A DNA stretch of 64,000 nucleotides from an uncultured Lachnospiraceae bacterium (GTDB lineage: Bacteria; Bacillota; Clostridia; Lachnospirales; Lachnospiraceae). The number at the start of each line of letters is the position of its first letter. Within the stretch, counting starts at the first letter, position 1. The translations under genes and the position numbers were made by a program. Location: positions 1 through 64,000 of the forward strand of contig CACYMJ010000014.1 of assembly GCA_902775485.1 (NCBI GenBank). The letters run 5' to 3'. Under the pieces are notes generated by a model that saw only the letters and a list, made by a program, of their open reading frames with translations, was not told the DNA's origin and did no database searches. Below are positions 7,986-16,950 of the stretch, in pieces.

Positions 7986-8867
7986 ATGTATTGTCCGAAT
8001 TGCGGTAAGGAGATTCCGTCTGACAGCGTTTTTTGTGAAGAGTGCGGCTGCAGGATCGATGCGCCGGCAGAGGGCCGTGCACCGGCACCTGCGCCGGGAG
8101 CGCAAAAGAGCGCAAAGAGCGGGTCGGGGGCAGGCAAGTATGTGCTGATCTGTCTTTTGGCCATGGTTGTCATTGTCGCCGGAGTATTTGTGACCATAAA
8201 GGCCCTAAAAACAGAAAAGCCTGCCGATACATCCACCGAAACGGAACCCGTGGCAGATGCTAAGGAGCAACAGCAGATGCCGGCAGAGCCGGATGTAGAA
8301 CCTGCGAAGGAGGAGCCTGAGCTGGATACTCCTGCCGATACGGGCGAAGCCGCGCCCCCGGAGCCTGAGGCTGATACAGACAGTGAGTCGGAAGCTGATA
8401 CGGATAGTGAGCCGGACGCTGCAGCGCAACGTGATGAAGATACAAAACCCCTTCCGTATGAGGACAGCCTCGAAGCTCCGAAGGATACGGATTTTGCATG
8501 GATACCCGATGTCGTAACGGGAGACCTTACCGGAGATTTTCTCGGAAACGATCAGCTCATCGGCAGATGGAAGGGCGAGATCATCTACGACAAGGGCATA
8601 TGGGAACTTGTTTATGTTACAATAGATGAAAACGCCGGCGTTAAGATAGAACCTTACAAGATAAATCACGGCGATGGCTGGGATGACGAGTCGGATAGGG
8701 GATACAATCTTGACGGCGATTTTGATGTCAGCGGTGTTAACGCTGCCGGAGACTACGGATCGATCAGTCTGTATACTTTCCTCGAAAGCCTCGGTACGCA
8801 GTATGGGGTCGGCACGTTTACGGTAAATAACACTGATACTGCGAAGGTATATCTTGTAAGGCCATAA
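7986..8867 (+). CDS. Zinc-ribbon membrane protein with acidic linker
   Basis: Encodes 293 residues from the ATG at 7986, which has AAGGAGG 6 bases upstream. An upstream in-frame ATG at 7962 lacks one and overlaps the previous gene. The order is zinc ribbon (C3, C6, C17, C20), an Ala/Pro linker, one membrane helix (51-71), a long Glu/Asp/Pro/Thr linker with repeated EADTDSE-like units (about 80-165), and a C-terminal domain of about 120 residues ending in a beta-rich stretch. The layout copies its upstream neighbour without the peptidase domain. The C-terminal domain was not recognised. Confidence 0.65.
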   Translation: MYCPNCGKEIPSDSVFCEECGCRIDAPAEGRAPAPAPGAQKSAKSGSGAGKYVLICLLAMVVIVAGVFVTIKALKTEKPADTSTETEPVADAKEQQQMPAEPDVEPAKEEPELDTPADTGEAAPPEPEADTDSESEADTDSEPDAAAQRDEDTKPLPYEDSLEAPKDTDFAWIPDVVTGDLTGDFLGNDQLIGRWKGEIIYDKGIWELVYVTIDENAGVKIEPYKINHGDGWDDESDRGYNLDGDFDVSGVNAAGDYGSISLYTFLESLGTQYGVGTFTVNNTDTAKVYLVRP

Positions 8868-8879
8868 GGGAGACGGGAT

Positions 8880-9230
8880 ATGGAATACGCTTTTTCTATA
8901 CTTATGTTTGTGTTTGCAGCGCTTCTTATGCTGTATGCGGCCCTTGTCGGGCGCGGCGGTTTTGACATGATACCGAGAGGCTATGCGGCATCTGTTGACG
9001 ATAAGAAGGCATACGCCAAAAACTTTGCAAAAGTGCTGAGAGCTGTTGCCGCAGCACCTGCCGTAAGCGGCCTTATCGCTCTTGTCGGAGTGATACTGTC
9101 CGAAAGAGATGATCTTGTTATAGGCATATCGGTCATCATATTGATCGTTGGCACTGCCGCGTTCTTGACAGCAGGTGTTAAGATGCTATCATTAGATCGA
9201 AACACGGATAATACAGAGGGACAAAAATGA
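8880..9230 (+). CDS. Small membrane protein, DUF3784-like
   Basis: A 116-residue protein with three hydrophobic helices (about 3-24, 56-76 and 84-103). The loop between the first two holds GFDMIPRGYA and KKAYAKNFAKVLR, a pattern seen in DUF3784-type membrane proteins of Firmicutes. Function unknown. Its stop overlaps the start of the next gene by 4 bases (ATGA), so it is translationally coupled to the diguanylate cyclase that follows. Confidence 0.6.
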   Translation: MEYAFSILMFVFAALLMLYAALVGRGGFDMIPRGYAASVDDKKAYAKNFAKVLRAVAAAPAVSGLIALVGVILSERDDLVIGISVIILIVGTAAFLTAGVKMLSLDRNTDNTEGQK

Positions 9231-10687
9231 AAGAAAAAACAATAGCAGAGAGCATTGATAAAGGCGTGGGGAGCTTTGCAGCCGAAGAAGGCGCCTTGAT
9301 AGAAGAGGATATCCCTTTATTCAATCTGTCCGCTTATCCCGAAGAGCAGCATCAGCTGCTGGACGAGTGTAACAAAAGGATAGCGGAGGCTAACAGCAGG
9401 TACCGGATCGCAAAGTACAGGGAGGACATGTTTGCAAACGGACTGAAGGCAGGTATGTATTTCTGTACGTTTGACCGTGATGAGAACATGCTTGGTTTTG
9501 AGTTCAATGACGAGACGAGACAGATGCTGGGCTATGACGGACTTGAAGATCTTCCCAATGAGTTTGACAGCTGGGTGAAGACTCTTGTTCCCGAAGAGAG
9601 AGAGGCCATAGTCAAACTGTTCTGGGACTCGGTCCGCGTTCATCGCGATCTTCCGGACATCACTCATGCAACTTATCGTATGCAGAAGAAGGATGGCAGT
9701 ATCATCTGGGTCACGGGAGCCGGAAGATTTATACGACGTCCCGATGACGGATCCCTGGAGATATACATGGGCTGCTATCGTGATATAACCGCGCAGCATG
9801 AACTCGAAGAGTATTTAAAGATCATCGAGGCCGTTGGCAGGATCTTTAATTTCTCACTGTATATCGATGTTTCGGATATGAGTTATCGCATGATCAGCAC
9901 CAATGAATATGTGGAGATGGTGGAAAAGGATCCGGATGCTTTCAGGTTCCTTAAAAATAACGTCGATGCATCTGTGGCGGAAAGTTTCAGGCAGAGCCTG
10001 TATGACTGGCTGGATAAGGATAAGATCCTGGCCAGCATTGAAGAGCACGGAACGACGAGCCTTGAATTCTACAGTGAGAGTACGCACCGCTGGTACAACG
10101 GCATATTTATGATCGGCGACAGGAACGAGGACGGCAGCATCGCACATATCGTTTACGGATGCACGGACACCACGGATGCAAAACTGCAAAATCTTGCCCA
10201 GCAGAAGATGATCTCGGACTTCAAGGAGGAGATCTACGTCGATTCCCTCTCAAAGATCCGCAACAGAAAGTTCCTGGATGAAAAGCTTGTGTTTGAACCG
10301 TGCAATGCGGTCGTTATGGCTGATATCGATCTGTTTAAGGAGGTCAACGATTCGGCCGGCCATCAGGGAGGCGACGAAGCGATCCAGAAGGTCGCCGCGA
10401 TACTGGAGCAGTCCGTCAGGAAAAATGATGTAGTTATCCGTTATGGCGGCGATGAGTTCATGATGGTATTTTTCGATATCACGAAGGAAGACCTCGAAAA
10501 CAAACTGGAGTATTTACGTTCTGAGATCAGCGGGATCTCTCTTGATAACGCACCCGGTCTTCGCCTGACCATGAGCTTCGGAGGCGCGCTGGGGACGGAA
10601 CTTGTCAATAACCTTATCGGTATCGCCGATAAGGCATTATATGAATCCAAAAAAAGCAGGGATACCTATACCGTGATAGAACTTTGA
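9227..10687 (+). CDS. PAS-GGDEF diguanylate cyclase
   Basis: A 486-residue soluble protein. A first PAS domain spans about residues 65-190 (ending in YMGCYRDITAQ), and a second PAS-like region about 200-325 (ending in YGCTDTTDAK). The GGDEF domain covers about 335-486, with the active-site signature G407-G-D-E-F411. R398-K-N-D401, five residues before it, fits the inhibitory I-site RxxD. The catalytic and I-site residues are intact, so it should make c-di-GMP with product inhibition. There is no membrane segment, so PAS domains probably sense a cytoplasmic cue. It is coupled by a 4-base overlap to the small membrane gene upstream and ended by a terminator. Confidence 0.9.
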   Translation: MKEKTIAESIDKGVGSFAAEEGALIEEDIPLFNLSAYPEEQHQLLDECNKRIAEANSRYRIAKYREDMFANGLKAGMYFCTFDRDENMLGFEFNDETRQMLGYDGLEDLPNEFDSWVKTLVPEEREAIVKLFWDSVRVHRDLPDITHATYRMQKKDGSIIWVTGAGRFIRRPDDGSLEIYMGCYRDITAQHELEEYLKIIEAVGRIFNFSLYIDVSDMSYRMISTNEYVEMVEKDPDAFRFLKNNVDASVAESFRQSLYDWLDKDKILASIEEHGTTSLEFYSESTHRWYNGIFMIGDRNEDGSIAHIVYGCTDTTDAKLQNLAQQKMISDFKEEIYVDSLSKIRNRKFLDEKLVFEPCNAVVMADIDLFKEVNDSAGHQGGDEAIQKVAAILEQSVRKNDVVIRYGGDEFMMVFFDITKEDLENKLEYLRSEISGISLDNAPGLRLTMSFGGALGTELVNNLIGIADKALYESKKSRDTYTVIEL

Positions 10688-10711
10688 CCGGCAAAAAGTA
10701 TCATGCTTTTT

Positions 10712-10739
10712 AAGCCGTGCTTGCCTGCGGCTTTTTTTT
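10712..10739 (+). terminator. Intrinsic terminator after the GGDEF gene
   Basis: Stem AAGCCG / CGGCTT with inner pairs and an internal mismatch, followed by a run of eight T residues. Confidence 0.75.
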
Positions 10740-10792
10740 CGTGACAGCGGAGAATACGGAAAAACCGGAAAGGGAAAGAGACGGCATTTGGC

Positions 10793-11848
10793 ATGGATAG
10801 TCCGAAAGAGCTTCTTGAAAAACTGGCATCAAAAAATGTACTTAGCCGGGATGAATATCTGCACCTGATAAAAAACCGGGACACCATATCCGATGAGGCG
10901 GCCTCACTTGCCCGCACAGTGTGCGATGCCATATACGGGAAGCGGATCTATATCCGCGGTCTTATCGAATTTACGAATTACTGCAGGAATAACTGCTATT
11001 ACTGCGGTATACGTTCGGAAAATAAGAATGCGCAAAGATACCGCCTGATGCCGGATGAGATCATAAGCTGTGCGGACAGGGGATATGAGCTCGGGTTTAG
11101 GACGTTTGTCCTTCAGGGCGGTGAGGATATGTACTACAGTGATGATATCCTCGCTCCGCTTGTCAGCACGATCAAACAGCGGCATCCCGACTGTGCGCTG
11201 ACACTTTCCGTCGGTGAGAGATCACGGGACAGTTACAAAAGACTGAAAGAGGCAGGTGCCGACCGGTATCTGCTTCGTCACGAGACGATAAACAACACGC
11301 ATTACGGCATGCTCCATCCGAAGGAGATGAGCCGGGAAAACAGGATGAGATGCCTTGATGATCTTAAGGGACTCGGATATCAGACAGGTGCGGGATTTAT
11401 GGTCAGCTCCCCCGGGCAGACCGAGGAGGACCTTGCCGACGAACTGTTGTTCCTGAAAAACTTCAGGCCGCAGATGGTCGGGATCGGACCGTTCATACCT
11501 CATAAGGATACGCCATTTGCTGACCGTGATAGCGGAAGCGCCGAAATGACATTGTTTCTGCTCTCGCTTATCCGCTTAACGCTTCCCGACGTGCTGCTTC
11601 CCGCAACGACTGCGCTTGCAACAGTCGATCCGCTCGGGCGCGAGAAGGGGATAGCAAGCGGCGCCAATGTACTGATGCCGAACCTGTCACCGACAGGCGT
11701 CAGGGAAAAATATCTGCTGTATGACAACAAGATCTGCATGGGCGAAGAGGCAGCACAGTGCATCGAATGTTTAAAGACGCGGGTCGCGAAGACGGGATAT
11801 GAGATCGTTACCGACCGCGGGGATCATATCGGACAGAAACGTTTGTAA
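10793..11848 (+). CDS. hydE: [FeFe]-hydrogenase maturase HydE (radical SAM)
   Basis: A 351-residue radical-SAM protein. The CX3CX2C cluster motif is at C64, C68 and C71 (FTNYCRNNCYYCGIRSEN). The following GEDMYYSDD, RHETIN and PGQTEEDL segments match HydE. In the known pathway HydE works with HydG and HydF to build the two-iron subcluster of the H-cluster and supplies the dithiomethylamine precursor. It is first in a same-strand hydE-hydG-hydF cluster with gaps of 35 and 29 bases. The hydrogenase structural genes are not in this window. Confidence 0.93.
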   Translation: MDSPKELLEKLASKNVLSRDEYLHLIKNRDTISDEAASLARTVCDAIYGKRIYIRGLIEFTNYCRNNCYYCGIRSENKNAQRYRLMPDEIISCADRGYELGFRTFVLQGGEDMYYSDDILAPLVSTIKQRHPDCALTLSVGERSRDSYKRLKEAGADRYLLRHETINNTHYGMLHPKEMSRENRMRCLDDLKGLGYQTGAGFMVSSPGQTEEDLADELLFLKNFRPQMVGIGPFIPHKDTPFADRDSGSAEMTLFLLSLIRLTLPDVLLPATTALATVDPLGREKGIASGANVLMPNLSPTGVREKYLLYDNKICMGEEAAQCIECLKTRVAKTGYEIVTDRGDHIGQKRL

Positions 11849-11883
11849 AAACCGGAACTGTCAAAAGAAAAGAGGAATATAAA

Positions 11884-13299
11884 ATGTACGATGTAAGTTC
11901 AATGAAGGCCGAGGAATTCATCGATGACGGTGAGATAAGGCAGACCGTAAGTTATGCCGCGGAGCATAAGGATGATCTGGAGCTGGTCGACAGGATACTT
12001 GAAAAAGCAAGAAAGCGCAAAGGTCTTGACCACCGCGAAGCGAGTGTCCTTCTTGCCTGCGAGGACGAGGAAAAGATCAGACAGATATACGATCTTGCCG
12101 AGCAGATCAAAAAAGATTTTTACGGAAACAGGATCGTTATGTTCGCGCCGCTCTATCTGTCCAATTACTGCGTTAACGGCTGCCTGTACTGCCCGTATCA
12201 TCTGAAGAACAAACATATACCGAGAAAGAAACTGACGCAGGAAGAGGTGGCAAGGGAAGTCATCGCTCTGCAGGATATGGGACACAAGCGCCTTGCCATA
12301 GAGTCCGGCGAGGATCCTGTCAATAATCCGATCGAATATATCCTCGAATGCATTAAAACGATATATTCGATAAAGCATAAGAACGGCGCCATCCGAAGGG
12401 TCAATGTAAATATCGCCGCCACGACGGTTGAGGATTACAGAAAGCTCAAGGAGGCCGGGATCGGCACATACATCCTGTTCCAGGAGACATACAACAAAGA
12501 GCAGTATGAGATACTGCATCCTACCGGTCCGAAACACAACTACGCATATCATACGGAAGCCATGGACCGTGCCATGGAGGGCGGCATCGATGATGTCGGC
12601 ATCGGCGTTCTGTTCGGACTTGACAATTACGCGTATGAATTCGCGGGCCTTCTGATGCATGCCGAGCATCTCGAAGCCGTTCACGGCGTCGGACCGCATA
12701 CGATAAGCGTTCCGAGGGTAAAGGCGGCCGACGACATCGATCCCGGTGATTTTGACAATTCGCTCAGCGATGACATGTTCTGTAAGATCGCTGCCTGCAT
12801 CAGGATCGCGGTGCCTTATACCGGAATGATCATCTCTACAAGAGAGACCCCGGAGGTGCGCGAGAAGATAATCCGTCTCGGAGTCAGCCAGATAAGCGGC
12901 GGTTCGAGAACTTCAGTCGGAGGTTATGCGGAGGCTGAAAGACCTCATGATACAGAGCAGTTTGACGTTTCCGATAACAGGACGCTCGATGAGGTCGTCA
13001 ACTGGCTGATGAGAGCCGGCTACATTCCTTCGTTCTGCACCGCATGCTATCGCGAGGGCAGGACAGGAGACCGTTTCATGCAGCTGTGCAAATCCGGTCA
13101 GATACAGAACTGCTGTCATCCGAATGCACTCATGACGCTGAAGGAATTCCTGATCGATTATGCTTCGGAAGATACGAAGAGGATCGGTGAGGCGATGATC
13201 GAAAAAGAGATAGATACGATCCCGAAGGAGAATGTACGGGATATCGTAAGGCAGAGACTTGTTAAGATAGAAAACGGTGAGAGGGATTTCCGTTTTTAA
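11884..13299 (+). CDS. hydG: [FeFe]-hydrogenase maturase HydG (tyrosine lyase)
   Basis: A 471-residue radical-SAM enzyme that splits tyrosine to give the CO and CN ligands of the H-cluster. The radical-SAM cluster motif is C96xxxC100xxC103 in SNYCVNGCLYCPYHLKN. The C-terminal second-cluster motif is visible as FCTACYREGRTG followed by the distal cysteine in QNCCHPNA (CX2CX22C). The ISGGSRTSVGGY segment is also characteristic. Length matches known HydG proteins. Start supported by GAGG upstream. Confidence 0.95.
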   Translation: MYDVSSMKAEEFIDDGEIRQTVSYAAEHKDDLELVDRILEKARKRKGLDHREASVLLACEDEEKIRQIYDLAEQIKKDFYGNRIVMFAPLYLSNYCVNGCLYCPYHLKNKHIPRKKLTQEEVAREVIALQDMGHKRLAIESGEDPVNNPIEYILECIKTIYSIKHKNGAIRRVNVNIAATTVEDYRKLKEAGIGTYILFQETYNKEQYEILHPTGPKHNYAYHTEAMDRAMEGGIDDVGIGVLFGLDNYAYEFAGLLMHAEHLEAVHGVGPHTISVPRVKAADDIDPGDFDNSLSDDMFCKIAACIRIAVPYTGMIISTRETPEVREKIIRLGVSQISGGSRTSVGGYAEAERPHDTEQFDVSDNRTLDEVVNWLMRAGYIPSFCTACYREGRTGDRFMQLCKSGQIQNCCHPNALMTLKEFLIDYASEDTKRIGEAMIEKEIDTIPKENVRDIVRQRLVKIENGERDFRF

Positions 13300-13328
13300 G
13301 TGCTGCACATGCTGACGGGGGATATGAC

Positions 13329-14540
13329 ATGAGTCTTAATGATACACCGATGGCGCAAAGAACACATATCGGATTTTTCGGACTGACAAATGCGGGAAAG
13401 AGCAGCCTTGTGAACCGCATCACGAACCAGCCCATGTCGCTTGTAAGCGATGTTAAGGGCACTACGACGGATCCTGTCAGAAAGAGCATGGAACTGCTCC
13501 CGCTCGGTCCCGTTGTGATCATAGATACACCGGGATATGACGATGAGGGCATGCTCGGAGACCTTCGGATAGGCCGGATGAAAGAGGTGCTTTCCATCTG
13601 CGATATCGCAGTTTTCGTGACCGAAAGAGACGAGCCGGACAGTGCTGAGTCGGAACTGCTCGGCCTGATAAGATCAAGAAATATCCCGTGCATCATCGCC
13701 AGAAACAAAACGGATCTTGCTCCTTCCGATAGGACCCCGGCAGCTGCGGATCCGGCAGATAAACAGCAGGGTTTTCCGGTAATACCCGTTTCGTCAAAAA
13801 ACGGACAGGGCATTGAAGAGCTAAAGGAAGCCATAGCAGGAGCCCTGAGGCGGGACGAAAAAGAGGTGCGTCTTGTTGCGGATCTTATCGGCAGTGGGGA
13901 TACCGTCGTTCTGGTCATCCCTATAGACACCTCTGCCCCGAAGGGCAGACTGATACTTCCGCAGCAGCAGGCCATAAGGGATATACTCGATGCGGGCTCT
14001 GTAAGCGTGATCACTTCCGTGGAGATGCTCTCTCAGACGCTTTCAAATCTGAAGGAGCCGCCTTCACTTGTCATAACGGATTCCCAGGCATTTGCAAAGG
14101 TATCAAAGATCACCCCCGACAATGTGGCGCTGACTTCATTTTCCATCCTGATGGCACGTTACAAGGGATTTTTATGGGAAGCCGTAAAGGGAGCCGCGGC
14201 GATCGACGATCTTAAGGATCATGCGAAGATACTGATCGCGGAAGGCTGTACGCATCACAGACAGTGTGAGGATATAGGAACGGTAAAGCTTCCCGCATGG
14301 CTGAAAAAATATACCGGAAAGGATTTTGATCTGACGTTCACATCGGGTCACGGCTATCCCGAAGATCTTGAAGGATACGACCTGATCATTCACTGCGGCG
14401 CTTGCATGCTTAACGATAACGAGGTCAGAAACCGCATGACCGCGGCAGTAAATGCATCGGTCCCGTTTACGAACTACGGCACGGCCATTGCACATATGAA
14501 CGGGATACTTGACAGGAGCATCGCGCCCCTTAAGCGCTAA
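13329..14540 (+). CDS. hydF: [FeFe]-hydrogenase maturation GTPase HydF
   Basis: A 403-residue scaffold protein that assembles the two-iron subcluster and delivers it to the apo-hydrogenase. The N-terminal GTPase domain has the P-loop GLTNAGKSS (residues 18-26), a switch region with GTTTDP, and DTPGYDD. The C-terminal cluster-binding part has CTHHRQCED and the later HCGACM, the cysteine/histidine set expected for HydF. It is the last gene of the hyd cluster. Its 3' end overlaps the convergent CPBP gene by 4 bases. Confidence 0.95.
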   Translation: MSLNDTPMAQRTHIGFFGLTNAGKSSLVNRITNQPMSLVSDVKGTTTDPVRKSMELLPLGPVVIIDTPGYDDEGMLGDLRIGRMKEVLSICDIAVFVTERDEPDSAESELLGLIRSRNIPCIIARNKTDLAPSDRTPAAADPADKQQGFPVIPVSSKNGQGIEELKEAIAGALRRDEKEVRLVADLIGSGDTVVLVIPIDTSAPKGRLILPQQQAIRDILDAGSVSVITSVEMLSQTLSNLKEPPSLVITDSQAFAKVSKITPDNVALTSFSILMARYKGFLWEAVKGAAAIDDLKDHAKILIAEGCTHHRQCEDIGTVKLPAWLKKYTGKDFDLTFTSGHGYPEDLEGYDLIIHCGACMLNDNEVRNRMTAAVNASVPFTNYGTAIAHMNGILDRSIAPLKR

Positions 14541-15430
14541 GAGGATTTGGCGGATCTTTTTTTGAGGATAAGATATATCAGCGGAGGGGCGTACATGACG
14601 ATCTCCTCGATAAACGCAGCGACCCCGTTTGACGAAGGCGCGTTATTTATAAAGATCGCAGGAGTTTCCAGGGCGGATATGCGTGCCCGCACCAGGAAGA
14701 AACAGTAGAAATTGTTTATAAGGTGAAATATAAGTCCGGCCTCCATTCCGCCGATGAGAAGATTGCATATATACATGCAGAAGGCACCGACAAAATACGA
14801 GGCGGCTCCGAGTATCAGATCGGCTCCGAACGAAAGGGCACCCACTTCGGGATTTGCCAGATGAAACACCATGAACACGATCGAACTTATAAAGGCAAAG
14901 AGCAGTCCGCGGGGGAGTTTGGGTATTTCGTTTCCGTAAGGTATGCGCAGGAAAAAACCGCGGAACAATATTTCCTCGGTGGTTGTCTGGATCCATAAGA
15001 GCAGGATGCACAGCAGAAGATTTGTAAGGATCAGGGGTATATCCGTGTTATCGAGCGAAAAATATTTAAAGCTCGGGCTCTCGGCGGCAAGCAGTCCCGC
15101 AAACATAAGCGCTCCCGCGATAAGAGCTGTTCTGATATCACATTTTCTTCCGCTTCCGAACAGAAATGACCGAAGAGAAATATGCCATATCCCTTTGATC
15201 CCGATGACGCATCCTATGAACGCTCCGACAAATGAAAGGATGGCTCCGAAGAAATCCCGAAACGGCCTAAGAGGCATGTTCTCATAAAAGAGCGGGATAA
15301 AGTTTATCGTAAAGCTGAGCAGCCCTCCGAATATGATACCGAATATGAGGGCAAATACCGCTGCACCGATACGGCGCCACAGGCTTGCTTCGCCCGCAGG
15401 CGTGTTTGCATTTGTATCTGTTATTGGCAT
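14537..15430 (-). CDS. CPBP family intramembrane metalloprotease
   Basis: A 297-residue membrane protein with about seven hydrophobic helices. The CPBP (Abi/CAAX protease-like) motifs are present in order: E152-E153-x-x-x-R157 in TTEEILFRGFF, then FMVFHLANPE (FxxxH) and the final FHLINNF. In the family these residues hold a catalytic metal and cut or modify substrates within the membrane. Roles range from prenyl-protein processing to bacteriocin self-protection. Start ATG has GCGAGG upstream on the minus strand. It is downstream of the SBP-DGC pair with a 17-base gap and may share that transcript. Confidence 0.85.
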   Translation of the reverse strand: MPITDTNANTPAGEASLWRRIGAAVFALIFGIIFGGLLSFTINFIPLFYENMPLRPFRDFFGAILSFVGAFIGCVIGIKGIWHISLRSFLFGSGRKCDIRTALIAGALMFAGLLAAESPSFKYFSLDNTDIPLILTNLLLCILLLWIQTTTEEILFRGFFLRIPYGNEIPKLPRGLLFAFISSIVFMVFHLANPEVGALSFGADLILGAASYFVGAFCMYICNLLIGGMEAGLIFHLINNFYCFFLVRARISALETPAIFINNAPSSNGVAAFIEEIVMYAPPLIYLILKKRSAKSS

Positions 15431-15447
15431 AAAAAACCTCGCTTTTA

Positions 15448-16950
15448 TCAGATCCTTACCTTTGCACCCATTTCCTTTAAGAGCTTCTTTCTCTCGTACA
15501 TTTCCTGATCAGCTCGCTCAAATACGTCACGAAGCTGGGAATCATCCGCGTTAAGATGTGAATGTCCGATAGACACAACAACGCCGTTTTCCTGTATGTT
15601 TCTCTCGACCTTGGCATTTAGCGCATCGATCGTCTCATGCATTGTCTCATAGCCTTTTCCCTGAAGGATAACGGCAAATTCATCGCCGCCAATACGGAAT
15701 ACCGCACCCTGCTTGAAGTATTCGCATATAAGTGCGCAGGCATCCTTGATGAGCTTATCGCCGGCAGCGTGTCCCTGTGTATCGTTGACGTATTTAAGAC
15801 CGTTGATATCGCCGACGACAACTCCGAGATTTTGTATCTCACCTGACCGTATCTGTTCGTTGATCGCTGTTTCGTTTTCGGTATAGGCAAACTTGTTTCG
15901 CACACCTGTCATTGCATCCGTATTTGCCATGTTCTGGAATGTTCTGCTCGTCTCCTTTTCCTCATCGAGCCTCTCCTTTGAGAATCTTCTGAGCATCAGC
16001 AGAAGAGATGCGGCAAGCAGCAGTATAGCCGTGGATGCAAAGATTATCTGATTTTCACTGGCACGCTGGGTCCTCTTACTGATATCCCTTATCCGGTTCT
16101 GTATAACGCTTTCGCGGATCAGGACAACCAATTCCCAGTCTGTCTCGGGAATGGGAGCGTAATAGAGCGACTCTTCGGCACCTTCGGAAGCAAACGTTAA
16201 GCTTCCGTGCATTTCATTCTGGAAGTTCGCGTAATTTTCATTCCAGACATCCTCGGGTACGACATTTTTGAGCGCATCAAAGAAATTGTGGTTGGAGATG
16301 ACGGGACCGAGTTCGGTATCGGACAGGTTTCCGCCGTTTCTGGCATACAGTGCAAAGCTCGTCCTGCCTTCGTCATCAAGAGCCAGCAGGTCAACGATAT
16401 CACTGATATCGAGCAAAACAAAACATGCTTTGAAGTGTTTGCCCATAAGTGTAAGTTCGGATGTTGGAATGGCAAGACACAGCTGTTTGGATGAGCCGTA
16501 CGGGGATACCGTGGTGATTATGCGGTCACTGAGCGTCTCTTCCGACAAAAAAGAGTGACGGCTCCTGCCTGTATAGGTCGTGTACTGTGTGTATACGATA
16601 TTGTCATCATCAACAAGGGCAAAACGGTTAAGGTTAAGGAGCGTTTTGACCATACCTATGTTGTGGCGCAGATCATCCTGCGTTCTGACATCTTCACCCG
16701 CAATGAATGCGACTGCTTTTTCCATCTGTTCGAAGTTACTGCCTATAAGGTTCGTCAGCGTCTTCGCACCGTGATCGGCCATTGCCTCAAGATAGAACGA
16801 ACTTACCTCGGAAACCGCTTCACTTGTCGCACTGTCCGTACGCCTTGAAGACCAAATGGTATTGGCGGTCACCATGGCGATTATTACTAAGCTGCCTATG
16901 ATGGCTGTCATAACGATCGATTTATTTGTGATCTGTCTTTTCGGCTTCAT
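15448..16950 (-). CDS. Membrane diguanylate cyclase with extracellular sensor
   Basis: A 500-residue protein. A membrane helix (about 12-33) is followed by an extracellular domain (about 35-300) that looks like a Cache fold, then a second helix (about 307-328, ASTAILLLAASLLLML), and a C-terminal GGDEF domain with G421-G-D-E-F425 in FRIGGDEFAVI. The RxxD I-site is not seen five residues upstream (FKQG instead), so product inhibition may be absent. It overlaps the upstream solute-binding lipoprotein gene by 4 bases (ATGA). This implies a matched pair: extracellular ligand capture by one and c-di-GMP output by the other. No ABC permease is present. Confidence 0.88.
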   Translation of the reverse strand: MKPKRQITNKSIVMTAIIGSLVIIAMVTANTIWSSRRTDSATSEAVSEVSSFYLEAMADHGAKTLTNLIGSNFEQMEKAVAFIAGEDVRTQDDLRHNIGMVKTLLNLNRFALVDDDNIVYTQYTTYTGRSRHSFLSEETLSDRIITTVSPYGSSKQLCLAIPTSELTLMGKHFKACFVLLDISDIVDLLALDDEGRTSFALYARNGGNLSDTELGPVISNHNFFDALKNVVPEDVWNENYANFQNEMHGSLTFASEGAEESLYYAPIPETDWELVVLIRESVIQNRIRDISKRTQRASENQIIFASTAILLLAASLLLMLRRFSKERLDEEKETSRTFQNMANTDAMTGVRNKFAYTENETAINEQIRSGEIQNLGVVVGDINGLKYVNDTQGHAAGDKLIKDACALICEYFKQGAVFRIGGDEFAVILQGKGYETMHETIDALNAKVERNIQENGVVVSIGHSHLNADDSQLRDVFERADQEMYERKKLLKEMGAKVRI

